This document shows, piece after piece, positions 16,703 through 25,725 of a DNA stretch of 64,000 nucleotides (positions are counted from its first letter, which is position 1; each line of letters starts with the position of its first letter). The translations under genes and the position numbers were made by a program. Source of the stretch: Lutibacter sp. Its GTDB lineage: Bacteria; Bacteroidota; Bacteroidia; Flavobacteriales; Flavobacteriaceae. Where the stretch lies: positions 124,001 through 188,000 of the forward strand of contig NZ_JAEINV010000007.1 in the NCBI RefSeq assembly GCF_016342705.1, written 5' to 3'. The notes beneath the pieces are model-generated. The model saw only the letters and a program-made list of their open reading frames with translations. It was not told where the DNA came from and searched no databases.

Positions 16703-17883
16703 ATGCATATTTTTTTTATGAAATCAATCACATTAGTTGTTTTATTATTACTCTCTTTAAAAATTAACAGTGCTACATACTTACAAAACAACTTACAATC
16801 TACTATATTAATTGAGGTAGAAAACCCAATTTCGTTGATTAGAAATAATGAGACAATTATACTTTTCACAGCGTTTATTAAAAAAATATTCCGAATGAGC
16901 AAGTACATTTTATTCAAGTAAAAGATTTAAAAAACAATACATTTCTGCTAACGCAATCCATAGATTATAATGAAGATGGAGTTTCCGATGAATTTTTATT
17001 TCAGAGTAATTTCAACCCAAATGAAAAAAAGGAATTTGAACTAAGGATTGCTAAAAAAGATCCTTTAGGTAAATCTACGGTGTATGCCGCTTATATGCCT
17101 AATGAAGAAGGAATGCAAGATTTTACTTGGGAAAATAATTTTATTGGTTATCGTTTTTTTGGACAAGAGCGAGCTAAATTACAAGGCACTTGAATTGCGA
17201 TGGATATTTGGTGCAAGCGTATTCCAGATCTTATTACTGAAAAATGGTATGTTCCCTCACAAAATTATCATATAGATACGGGTTATGGAGCTGATCATTA
17301 TAGTTCAGGAAAAAGTCAGGGCTGTGGCGGTACAGGTATTTTAAAAAATGACTCTATTTATTTTTCACATCCCTTCTATGATTGGAAAATTATTGCCAAC
17401 GGGCCAATTCGTACCGTTTTTGAATTAAAATTTACGGGATGGGCGTTTCATAAAAGTATTGTTGAAACTAAACGAATGACATTAGATGCTGGCTACTATT
17501 TTAATAAAATTGAAAGTAGCTATAATTCTGATATGGTATCTTTAGGCTATAAACATGCAGAAGGGTTTGTACAACGTGATGATTCAGAGACACAAATTGA
17601 AAAAGATTTGGGATGGATAGCAAGTTGGGAATCGTTAGCGGAAGGAAAAGGAAACTTGGGTGTTGGATTTATTGCGTTGCCAAGCGATATCCTAGAAATT
17701 AAAAATATAAATAATCATGTAGTTAGCATTATGCAACCAAAATCAGCAATTGGAATTTCTTATTATACAGGTGCAGCTTGGGATAAATTTGGTTCAGTAA
17801 CTTCAAAGAAAGACTGGATTTCATTTGTAGAGCATAGAACTACATTTATTAAAAATCCCTGTAAAATAACCTTTAAGGAGTAA
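16703..17883 (+). pseudogene. DUF4861 family gene broken by frameshift and nonsense codon
   Basis: A signal peptide (MKSITLVVLLLLSLKINS) leads into a frame that is lost at the seven-A run 16880-16886. Adding one A would restore the continuing frame (NIPNEQVHFIQVKD, DGVSDEFLFQSNFNPNEKK). That frame meets TGA at 17191-17193, where a glycine codon (GGA to TGA) is expected in QGT-stop-IAMDIW, then stays open to 17881-17883 with TEKWYVPSQNYHIDTG, GADHYSSGKSQGCGGTG and SLGYKHAEGF. These match DUF4861, a secreted family often near polysaccharide-utilisation genes. Restored length would be about 393 residues. Two independent lesions argue against a single sequencing error. Confidence 0.85.
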
Positions 17884-17994
17884 TATTGAAAGTTTTAGGG
17901 GCAATTAGTATGCGCTTGAACATTTAATAACTGAATAGGATGTTACAAAACAAAAAAACCAGCGCAAAGTAGGTTGAAAAAATATGGAACTATC

Positions 17995-18387
17995 TTAGTC
18001 TGTACTATTTTTAGGTGGTGTAACGTCATGAAATGTTGGTAAATGTTCGGTAATGCTACCCGCACCCTTTTTGTTAATTTTAAAAGTAATATCTTTTTTT
18101 GTGGTGAATAAAAGAACTGTATAAAAAGACTTTTTTAGATGTGATTTCAAAAACACAAAAGTCTCATCTAAGGTAAATTCTTCTTCCGTATCCTCGGTCT
18201 CAATAGATTTGTAGCGTAATTTTACTAAAACCTTAAAGCCATCTTCAGCATAAATTGGTCTGACAAATATATTTTTCAAGTTAGGCTTACCAACGGTCTT
18301 AGCCATGGTTAATTTGGCAAAGGTGCCTTCTTGAACACTTTCTTTTACATGTTCCCAGAAAAGAACAAACACATCTTGATATGGCAT
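17995..18387 (-). CDS. Conserved hypothetical protein, resembles the N-domain of a methyltransferase
   Basis: The 130-residue protein has no signal peptide or membrane helix and is rich in Lys/Phe/Thr. The pattern FAKLTMAKTVGKPNLKNIFV and LLFTTKKDITFKINKKG resembles, from memory, the N-terminal domain that precedes a class I methyltransferase in some flavobacterial proteins. Here the chain stops just where the linker would begin, and no methyltransferase frame follows. It may be a stand-alone homologue or a truncated gene. It lies in the gene-poor zone beside the broken DUF4861 gene. The start is ATG 18387. Confidence 0.6.
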   Translation of the reverse strand: MPYQDVFVLFWEHVKESVQEGTFAKLTMAKTVGKPNLKNIFVRPIYAEDGFKVLVKLRYKSIETEDTEEEFTLDETFVFLKSHLKKSFYTVLLFTTKKDITFKINKKGAGSITEHLPTFHDVTPPKNSTD

Positions 18388-18740
18388 AAACGAACGTTTG
18401 AGAATGAAATATGTTGAAGTTTCAAAAGTAACATGAATAATTCAATTAATAAATCTGAATGTATATGAATCATTCATTTATTCAAAAAATAAGAAAAAAA
18501 AAGCAGGAGAATTTAATCATCCTAAATTAAAAGAATTCCCAGCATATGAAAAATGCATCTGTTACGAAATAAATAAAAATAAGTAGCAGTATTACCTATA
18601 ATTTAGTGAAGTTCTTCGCTGATTAAAAAGTTTTTGTATATTTAACCGGCAATATATCAGTAGTTTGTAGAATTTAAACTTCTGAATTGCACCAATTAAA
18701 ATCTAAACCTTTTATCCATATGAAACATCTAATTAAATTT
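18388..18740. other. Intergenic gap with short palindromes
   Basis: This 353-bp gap separates two divergent genes. It holds the TGAAT-N-ATTCA pair listed separately and a 40-codon open frame without a start (18480-18588) that I do not accept as a gene. GTTTTTG at 18630-18636 and TAGTTTG at 18662-18668 resemble -7 boxes but neither is exact. Confidence 0.4.
18434..18477. promoter_or_regulatory. Two TGAAT-N-ATTCA palindromes
   Basis: TGAATAATTCA at 18434-18444 and ATGAATCATTCAT at 18465-18477 are perfect odd palindromes whose centres are 32 nt (three turns) apart, about 50-90 bp upstream of the minus-strand gene start at 18387. The half sites equal those of the palindrome in front of the TetR gene at 62000-62015, but the spacer there is 4 nt. 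Confidence 0.35.
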
Positions 18741-19361
18741 ATGATGATGAAAAAAATAGTAGTTTTAATTGGAATTTTGATTTCAATTATATCTTGTGGA
18801 GATAGTAATTCAAATAAGCAGCAAGAAGATACATCTGAAAACCATGTGTTTTCTAGTAAGGAAACAGGATGGACTATTTCAATTCCTACTAATTGGAAAA
18901 TAATTTCTACAGAACAAAATGAAGAAAACGTAAAAAAAGAATCTGAGGCATTACAGAAAATGGTAGAAGGAGAAATTGACAGTTCTAAATTAAAAAGCTT
19001 GATAAGTTTTCAAAAAGATCAGTTTAATAATTTTCAATCAACTTCAGAACCGTTTGAACCGAAGTATTCAGAAGAATGGGAAGTTAGCAGTGCAGCATCA
19101 AAAGAACTCGTTTATAATTCTTACGAAAATCAAGGAATTAAAGTAGATTCCACAGCAACAAGCATCATTAATATAGATGGACTCGATTTTCACACCTATG
19201 AGTTTATAGTATATGACTCAGATGGCGCTATCATTTTAAATCAAATAATGTACAGTAGATTTATAAATGGTTTAGACTTTGGCGTGAACATAAATTATAA
19301 CAATGAATCAGACAAGAAAGAATTGGTAGACGCTTGGATGAATTCAAAATTTACAAAATAA
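18741..19361 (+). CDS. SPII lipoprotein, PsbP/DcrB-like
   Basis: From ATG 18741 the 206-residue product has a lipoprotein signal (MKKIVVLIGILISIISCGDS) with lipobox IISC. The frame is open upstream to TTG 18687, but those residues would put a charged stretch before the signal, so one of the three tandem ATG codons at 18741-18749 is the likely start. The body has SSKETGWTISIPTNWKII, typical of PsbP/DcrB-like periplasmic folds, and ends in a beta-rich region. Its function is unknown. It is alone on its strand, with 127 bp before the VOC gene. Confidence 0.75.
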   Translation: MMMKKIVVLIGILISIISCGDSNSNKQQEDTSENHVFSSKETGWTISIPTNWKIISTEQNEENVKKESEALQKMVEGEIDSSKLKSLISFQKDQFNNFQSTSEPFEPKYSEEWEVSSAASKELVYNSYENQGIKVDSTATSIINIDGLDFHTYEFIVYDSDGAIILNQIMYSRFINGLDFGVNINYNNESDKKELVDAWMNSKFTK

Positions 19362-19488
19362 ATACCAATACTTAATTGGTTATAAGCTACAAAAGAAATG
19401 AAAATGTTCCTTTTTATACAGTTAGAAAAAAGTAAGTGTAGAAAGTTTTATAAATTAGACATACATTTCTATACATAATATATAAAAT

Positions 19489-19845
19489 ATGCTTAAAGAT
19501 ATTCATCCAAAATTACCAATGCGATCTAAATCAGTGACTAAAAATTTTTATGTAAACATGTTAGGTTTTAAAGTATTTGGTAGTGCAGATTTTAATGGGT
19601 ATTTAATGGTACAAAAAGACCATATTCAAATTCACTTTTTTGAATTTAAAGAACTAAATATAAATGAAAATTATGGTCAAGTTTATATAAGATCCAATGC
19701 AATTGAAAAGCTTTACGAAGAATTATTAAAAGCAAAAGTAGTTATTCATCCCAATGGAGATTTGCAAATGAAACCTTGGGGACAAAAGGAATTTTCAATC
19801 CTTGATCCGGATCATAATTTAATAACCTTTGGCGAAAGTTTATAA
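19489..19845 (+). CDS. VOC superfamily protein (glyoxalase/bleomycin-resistance-like)
   Basis: The 118-residue protein has two beta-alpha-beta-beta-beta halves of the vicinal-oxygen-chelate fold: an N-terminal half with VTKNFYVNMLGFKVFGSADF and a C-terminal half closing with PWGQKEFSILDPDHNLITFGE, the signature of bleomycin-binding proteins. Such proteins bind drug or metal ligands, but many members have other roles. The stop is 7 bp from the convergent dehydrogenase gene end. Confidence 0.85.
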   Translation: MLKDIHPKLPMRSKSVTKNFYVNMLGFKVFGSADFNGYLMVQKDHIQIHFFEFKELNINENYGQVYIRSNAIEKLYEELLKAKVVIHPNGDLQMKPWGQKEFSILDPDHNLITFGESL

Positions 19846-19852
19846 CTCAAAA

Positions 19853-22750
19853 CTAAATCAACGCTTCCTTCAAAATACTCACAGGATGCTTACTTGTGCG
19901 TTTTGTACCATCTTTAATTTGATGTCTACAACTTGTGCCAGAAGCTGAAATTTCAACGTCTATTAATGTCTTTCGCACTTTTGGAAACAATGTATCTTCA
20001 CCAACTTGCATAGAAATGTTATAATGTTCTTTTTCATAACCAAAAGAACCTGCCATTCCGCAACAACCAGTATTTAAAATAGTTGGTTTGTAATTTATGG
20101 GGATATTTAGCATAGTAAAAGTGGCTTCGCTAGTACTTAACGACTTTTGGTGGCAATGCCCATGAATTTTAATTTCTTTTGTTGTTTTCTTAAAACTAGA
20201 CGATTTTATATGGCCTTGTTCAAACTCCTTCTTTACAAATTCATCAATAGTAAAGGCGTTTTTTGAGATGTTTTCAGCAGAAATTTTATCATCTGCTAAT
20301 CGAAGATATTCATCTCTAAATCCTAATATAGCTGAAGGTTCAATGCCAATTAAAGGAGTTTTTTCGGAAATAATATCCTTAAAGATTGAAATGTTTTTGT
20401 CAATAACTTGTTTTGCTTCTGCTAAATATCCTTTTGAAATAAAACTTCTACCACTTTCTTCGTGTTCAATTAAAAGTACTTTATAACCTAATTTTGTAAA
20501 TAATTCAATGGTGTCAATTCCAATAGTTACATCGTAAAAATTAGTGAATTCATCACAAAATAAATAGAGTTCGCCGTTTTTAAAATCTTGGTTGTGAAAT
20601 CTCTTTTTATTGTTTTTGTACCAGCTTTTAAGTGTTGTTCTATATAACTTAGGAATAGATCGTTGTGTTGCAATTCCTAACACTTTTTTAGTAACATAAT
20701 TATCTAAAAGGAAATTAGTAGCAAAAGGTAAAATACTTCCTAATTTATTGTATTTGTTATTGTTAGCAAATAAATATGTGCGTAAAGAAGGTTTGTTTTC
20801 TTTCTGATATTGGTATAAAAATTCGGCTTTTAAAGCTGCAACATCTACATTACTAGGGCATTCACTAGCGCAGGCTTTGCAACTTAAGCATAAGTCAAAT
20901 ACATCTTTTAGTTCCTCATAATCAAACTTGTTAATTTTGTCGGAATTGGTTAAAAATTCGCGTAATGCATTTGCACGTGCTCTTGTAGTATCTTTTTCGT
21001 TTTTAGTTGCTCTGTAACTCGGACACATAGTTCCACCTACCGAAACTGGTTTTCTACAATCACCAGAACCGTTGCATTTTTCTGCAGCTCTTAAAACTCC
21101 TTGGCTATCTGAAAAATCTTGAATAGTTTCAATGGTTGGTTCAAGTCTGTCAATTTCGTAACGTAAATTCTCATCCATAGGAAAAGAATTTACAATTTTC
21201 CCTTTGTTAAAAATACTGTTTGGATCAAAAGCTATTTTAATGCGTTTTAATAAATCATAATTTTTTTCACCAATCATTAGCGGAATAAATTCAGCTCTAA
21301 CAATTCCATCGCCGTGTTCACCACTTAAAGAACCGTTGTATTTTTTTACTAATTGAGCAACTTCAGAAGTTATGGTTCTAAAAAGAGCCACATCTGTTTG
21401 TTTTTTTAAATTTAAAATCGGACGTAAATGAATTTCACCAGCACCCGCGTGTGCGTAATACACAGCATCTTGCCCAAATTTTTCCATCATGGCAGAAAAT
21501 TCACGAATATAATTTGGTAAATCGGCTACTTCAACAGCGGTATCTTCTATACAAGCAACTGCTTTTCTGTCGCCAACAATATTACCTAATAAACCTAAAC
21601 CGGCTTTTCTTAAATTCAATGCTTTTTGAATATCGTTTCCTATAAGTTTTGGAAAAGCATAACCAAAATTATTTTGTTGTAACTCTTCAATAAGCTTATT
21701 TGTAAATTGTTGCGCTTTATTAATAGTATCGGATTTAACCTCTAACATTAAAATAGCTTTAGGATCTCCTTCAACAAAAAACCTATTTTTTAATTGTTCA
21801 CGATTGTTTTTTGTACAATCTAAAATGGTTTTATCCATTAATTCACACAAAAATAAATTGTGTTTCATAGCAATTACAACAGCTTCCATACTTTCTTGAA
21901 TGGTTTTAAAATGCGCTGCAACTAAAACACTTTCGGTTGGTGGTAAATGATCTAATTGCAAGGTAATTTCAGTGGTAAAAGCCAACGTTCCTTCACTTCC
22001 GCATAAAAGTTTTGAAATATTTATGTTTTCTTCTGAAGATGAAAAAATTGATGATTTCAGCAATTCATCAACGGCATATCCCGTATTTCTTCTATGAATA
22101 GCAACTTTAGGAAATTCTTTTTTAATTTCTTGTTGAATTTCAGGATTGGAAAGTTCGTTGTAAATTGTATTGTAAATGGTGCTTTCTAACGTATTTCCTC
22201 TTTTTTTAAATTGAAATTCTTCCTCAGTTAAGCTTTCAAAAATTACTTCAGAGCCATCACTTAAAACGGTTTTTAAAGCAAGTACTTTATCGCGCGTTAC
22301 ACCATATTTTATGGAAGTTGTTCCAGATGAATTGTTACCAACCATTCCGCCAATCATGCAACGGTTTGTGGTTGAAGTATCTGGACTAAAAAATAAGCCA
22401 AAAGGTTTTAAAAATAAATTCAGCTCGTCTCTAATAATTCCTGGTTGTACAGTAATTGTTTTAAGATGCTCATCAAAAGCTACAATTTTTGTAAAATATT
22501 TAGAAACATCTACTACAATTCCATCGCCCACACATTGTCCTGCTAATGATGTTCCTGCAGTTCTTGGAATTAAAGAGATATTATTTTTAGTAGCAAAATT
22601 GATTAAGATTTGTATGTCTTCCGTGTTTTTGGGATACGCAACAGCTAGCGGAATTTTTCTGTAAACAGAGGCATCAGTAGCGTAAATATTTTTAAGTAAA
22701 TCATCAAAAAATAATTCACCAGCTAAAGAATTGGATAAATTTTGAAGCAT
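19853..22750 (-). CDS. FAD-binding and (Fe-S)-binding dehydrogenase (D-lactate/glycolate type)
   Basis: The 965-residue protein joins a GlcD-like flavin half to a GlcF-like iron-sulfur half. Residues about 20-240 form the FAD_binding_4 domain (PRTAGTSLAGQCVGDGIVVD, GNNSSGTTSIKYG), and about 275-530 the FAD-oxidase C domain (YYAHAGAGEIHLRP, GSLSGEHGDG). A ferredoxin-type region follows (about 555-640, CLSCKACASECPSNVDV), then cysteine-rich CCG motifs (HGHCHQKSL, GCCGMAGSFGYEKEH). This fits Dld/YdiJ-like oxidases that pass electrons from a 2-hydroxy acid to quinone; D-lactate is the likely but unproven substrate. A near -7 box TATCTTTC lies at 22783-22790. A fragment of a paralogue is at 14405-14662. 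Confidence 0.9.
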   Translation of the reverse strand: MLQNLSNSLAGELFFDDLLKNIYATDASVYRKIPLAVAYPKNTEDIQILINFATKNNISLIPRTAGTSLAGQCVGDGIVVDVSKYFTKIVAFDEHLKTITVQPGIIRDELNLFLKPFGLFFSPDTSTTNRCMIGGMVGNNSSGTTSIKYGVTRDKVLALKTVLSDGSEVIFESLTEEEFQFKKRGNTLESTIYNTIYNELSNPEIQQEIKKEFPKVAIHRRNTGYAVDELLKSSIFSSSEENINISKLLCGSEGTLAFTTEITLQLDHLPPTESVLVAAHFKTIQESMEAVVIAMKHNLFLCELMDKTILDCTKNNREQLKNRFFVEGDPKAILMLEVKSDTINKAQQFTNKLIEELQQNNFGYAFPKLIGNDIQKALNLRKAGLGLLGNIVGDRKAVACIEDTAVEVADLPNYIREFSAMMEKFGQDAVYYAHAGAGEIHLRPILNLKKQTDVALFRTITSEVAQLVKKYNGSLSGEHGDGIVRAEFIPLMIGEKNYDLLKRIKIAFDPNSIFNKGKIVNSFPMDENLRYEIDRLEPTIETIQDFSDSQGVLRAAEKCNGSGDCRKPVSVGGTMCPSYRATKNEKDTTRARANALREFLTNSDKINKFDYEELKDVFDLCLSCKACASECPSNVDVAALKAEFLYQYQKENKPSLRTYLFANNNKYNKLGSILPFATNFLLDNYVTKKVLGIATQRSIPKLYRTTLKSWYKNNKKRFHNQDFKNGELYLFCDEFTNFYDVTIGIDTIELFTKLGYKVLLIEHEESGRSFISKGYLAEAKQVIDKNISIFKDIISEKTPLIGIEPSAILGFRDEYLRLADDKISAENISKNAFTIDEFVKKEFEQGHIKSSSFKKTTKEIKIHGHCHQKSLSTSEATFTMLNIPINYKPTILNTGCCGMAGSFGYEKEHYNISMQVGEDTLFPKVRKTLIDVEISASGTSCRHQIKDGTKRTSKHPVSILKEALI

Positions 22751-22830
22751 TTTTTAAGTTGAAATTAGCTTATTTAAATCAATGGAAAGATACTAAAATA
22801 ATAGTTACTTAAAAGTCAACTTGAAATTTC

Positions 22831-22838
22831 TATATTTG
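22831..22838 (+). promoter_or_regulatory. -7 box of the M14 peptidase gene
   Basis: TATATTTG matches TAnnTTTG exactly, 16 nt before the ATG at 22855, implying a leader of about ten bases. No good -33 TTG lies at the expected distance. Confidence 0.55.
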
Positions 22839-22854
22839 TTAAAACATCTTTTTT

Positions 22855-25377
22855 ATGAAGCACTATTTTTTAATGCTATTTGCCTTAATAGCAATACAAT
22901 TACAAGCTCAAAACCAATTTGATTTATCGTATTATTTAACGCAAAACAGTTCGTATAATACAAATATTCCAACACCAGAAAGCGTTTTGGGACATAAAAT
23001 AGGCGAGTGGCACGTAACTCATGACAAGTTGGTGGAATATATGAAAGTTATTGCAAGTGCATCTGATAGAATTAGTATTGAAGATAGAGGTAAAACTTTT
23101 GAAGGTCGCCCAATTGTATTATTAACAATTACATCTCCTGAAAATCATAAAAAAATAGATGCTTTAAAAGAGGCACATTTTAATTTAACGGAAGTGAATA
23201 AAAGCAATTCATTAGCTGTTGAAGAAATGCCTTTGGTGGTGTATCAGGGATTTTCCATTCACGGAAATGAGCCAAGTGGAGCCAATGCAAGTTTAGTATT
23301 GGCGTATTATTTAGCTGCTGTCCAAGGAAATGAAATTGAAACATTGTTAAAAAACACCATTATTTTACTAGATCCATCTTTAAATCCAGATGGTTTACAA
23401 CGTTTTGCATATTGGGCAAATACAAATAAAAGTGATTTTTTAAATGTGGATAGCAATGATAGAGAGTTTCACGAAGTTTGGCCAGGTGGAAGAACAAATC
23501 ATTATTGGTTTGATTTAAATAGAGATTGGTTGCCAGTGCAATTGCCAGAATCTAAAGCGCGTATTGAAACGTTTAGAAGTTGGATGCCAAATATTTTAAC
23601 AGATCATCATGAAATGGGAAGTAATTCAACCTTCTTTTTTCAACCAGGAGTGCAATCTAGAGTACATCCGTTAACGCCTATTGAAAATCAACAATTAACG
23701 AAAGAAATTGGGAACTATCACGCGAAAGCTTTTGATAAAATAGGTTCGTTATACTATACCGAAGAAAATTATGATGATTTTTATTATGGAAAAGGTTCTA
23801 CGTATCCAGATGTAAATGGTGCAGTTGGAATTTTATTTGAACAAGGAAGTTCTAGAGGGCACGCACAGCAAACAGAAAACGGTGTTTTAACCTTTCCGTT
23901 TACCATTAAAAATCAGTTTACTGCGGCACTTTCTACATTAGAAGCCGCAGAGAATATGAGAGTTAGCCTATTAAATTATCAGCGAAATTTCTTTAAAAAT
24001 GTTTCAAAAGAAAATTCTAAAAAACCAATAAAAGCCATTGTTTTTGGTGATGAAAAGGATGTTGCCAAAACAGTACATTTAGCTGAAATTTTAAAAAGAC
24101 ATAAAATTGAAATTTATAAGCCAAAAGCCGATTTCACTTCTAATGGAGTCAATTTTAAAAAGGAATCGAGTTTTATGGTTCCAACAAATCAAAAAAACAG
24201 CAGATTACTACAAGCCATGTTTGAAAAGCGAACTACGTTTCAAGATAGTTTGTTTTATGATATTTCAGCGTGGACTTTTCCGTTAGCATTTAACGTAAAT
24301 TATGCTGAATTGAAAAACACTTCTGAAATAGGTGATTTGGTAACCAATTTAAAGTTAAAAGAAGGAAAGGTTTCAAACAAAAGTACCTATGCTTATGTAA
24401 TGGAATGGCAAGAATATTATGCCCCAAAAGCATTAAATTTATTGCTACAAAAAGGAATTAGAGCAAAAGTTGGAATGAAACCATTTTTAGTTGATGGTAA
24501 AAGTTATGATTATGGAACTATTTTAATTCCTGTTCAAAATCAACAATTAAATATAAATGATTTATTTAGTTTTTTAAACGAAGTTGCCGAAAATTGCCAT
24601 TTAAATATTGATGGAGTTACAACAGGATTAACGGAAGGAATTGATTTAGGAAGCAATCATTTTGAACTTATTAACAAGCAAAAAGTTGCATTGTTAGTTG
24701 GTAATGGAATTTCATCATATGATGCTGGTGAAATTTGGCATTTGTTTGATCAACGCTACAGAATGAACATTACAAAATTAGATGTAGATTATTTAAATAG
24801 AGTGGATTTGGCTGAATATACCACTATAATTGTGTCTAATATTTCAGGAAAAATAAATGAAAACTTCAATAAAAAACTACAAGATTGGGTTCAAAAAGGT
24901 GGTGTTTTAATAGGTTTTGAAAATGCAGTTAAATTGTTTGCAGATAGTAAACTAATAAATCTAGAATTTATAACGCCAAAAGTAACTGCTAAAAATATTA
25001 GTTTTGAAGAAAAGAATGACTTTTTTGGCGGACAAGTAATTGGTGGTGCTATTTTTGAAACCATTTTAGATAGATCGCATCCTATTAATTTTGGTTACTC
25101 AAATACTACGTTGGCAATGTTTAGAACCAACAAAATTTTTATAAAACCAGATGAAAGTAGTTTTAACAATCCCATAAAATATAGTAACAATCCTTTATTA
25201 AGTGGCTATATATCAAAAACAAATTTAGATGCACTTAAAAATACTGTTCCATTTCAAGTAAAAAGAAATGGTAATGGTCGTGTAGTAGTTTTTACGGACA
25301 ATACTAATTTTAGAGGTTTTTGGTTTGGAACAAATAAGCTATTAATGAATGCCGTATTTTTCGCAAAAACTATGTAA
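22855..25377 (+). CDS. Secreted M14 zinc carboxypeptidase with GATase-like C-domain
   Basis: The 840-residue protein has a signal peptide (MKHYFLMLFALIAIQLQAQ). The M14 peptidase domain has the zinc ligands H136 and E139 in IHGNEPSGAN, the third ligand in TDHHEMG (His251 or His252), and the catalytic Glu329 in GILFEQGSSRGHAQQ. A C-terminal class-I-glutaminase-like domain (about 620-835, VALLVGNGISSYDAGEIWHLF) follows, as in a known Bacteroidota M14 subgroup; it lacks a clear nucleophile Cys. The protein probably acts in the periplasm on peptides or amino-acid conjugates. Its end abuts the CsaA-like stop codon. Confidence 0.9.
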   Translation: MKHYFLMLFALIAIQLQAQNQFDLSYYLTQNSSYNTNIPTPESVLGHKIGEWHVTHDKLVEYMKVIASASDRISIEDRGKTFEGRPIVLLTITSPENHKKIDALKEAHFNLTEVNKSNSLAVEEMPLVVYQGFSIHGNEPSGANASLVLAYYLAAVQGNEIETLLKNTIILLDPSLNPDGLQRFAYWANTNKSDFLNVDSNDREFHEVWPGGRTNHYWFDLNRDWLPVQLPESKARIETFRSWMPNILTDHHEMGSNSTFFFQPGVQSRVHPLTPIENQQLTKEIGNYHAKAFDKIGSLYYTEENYDDFYYGKGSTYPDVNGAVGILFEQGSSRGHAQQTENGVLTFPFTIKNQFTAALSTLEAAENMRVSLLNYQRNFFKNVSKENSKKPIKAIVFGDEKDVAKTVHLAEILKRHKIEIYKPKADFTSNGVNFKKESSFMVPTNQKNSRLLQAMFEKRTTFQDSLFYDISAWTFPLAFNVNYAELKNTSEIGDLVTNLKLKEGKVSNKSTYAYVMEWQEYYAPKALNLLLQKGIRAKVGMKPFLVDGKSYDYGTILIPVQNQQLNINDLFSFLNEVAENCHLNIDGVTTGLTEGIDLGSNHFELINKQKVALLVGNGISSYDAGEIWHLFDQRYRMNITKLDVDYLNRVDLAEYTTIIVSNISGKINENFNKKLQDWVQKGGVLIGFENAVKLFADSKLINLEFITPKVTAKNISFEEKNDFFGGQVIGGAIFETILDRSHPINFGYSNTTLAMFRTNKIFIKPDESSFNNPIKYSNNPLLSGYISKTNLDALKNTVPFQVKRNGNGRVVVFTDNTNFRGFWFGTNKLLMNAVFFAKTM

Positions 25378-25719
25378 TTAACTTACTTGTTCTCCATTTT
25401 TTATGGATGGATTTGAGGGATGTAACAATACAATTTCCTGGTTATTATTTTTTATGCCTAAAACTAAACATTCGCTAAAAAAATTGGCAATTTGTTTTTT
25501 AGGAAAGTTAACAATAGCAGTTATTTGTTTATGAAGTAATTGATTTTTAGTGTACAAATCTGTTATTTGTGCGCTGGATTTTTTAATACCCAAAGTACCA
25601 AAATCTATAGTTAATTGGTACGCTGGTTTTCTGGCATTTGGAAAATCATTTACTTCAATAATAGTTCCTACGCGTATGTCTAACTTTGCAAAATCCTCAA
25701 AAGTAATTTCTGTTTTCAT
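25378..25719 (-). CDS. CsaA-like tRNA-binding domain protein
   Basis: The 113-residue protein is a single tRNA-binding OB-fold, with FAKLDIRVGTIIEVNDFPNA near the N-terminus and FGTLGIKKSSAQITDLY, the hallmark of the CsaA group. CsaA has been described as a dimeric chaperone-like or tRNA-binding protein. It starts 6 bp after the OmpA gene stop and is the last gene of the DUF962-OmpA-CsaA run. Confidence 0.88.
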   Translation of the reverse strand: MKTEITFEDFAKLDIRVGTIIEVNDFPNARKPAYQLTIDFGTLGIKKSSAQITDLYTKNQLLHKQITAIVNFPKKQIANFFSECLVLGIKNNNQEIVLLHPSNPSIKNGEQVS

Positions 25720-25725
25720 TTTTAT

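Noticed and set aside
18480-18588. Open frame ending in a Lys-rich tail (KKAGEFNHPKLKEFPAYEK)
   Set aside because: No start codon, only about 36 codons, no recognisable family. It could be a gene remnant but the evidence is too thin.
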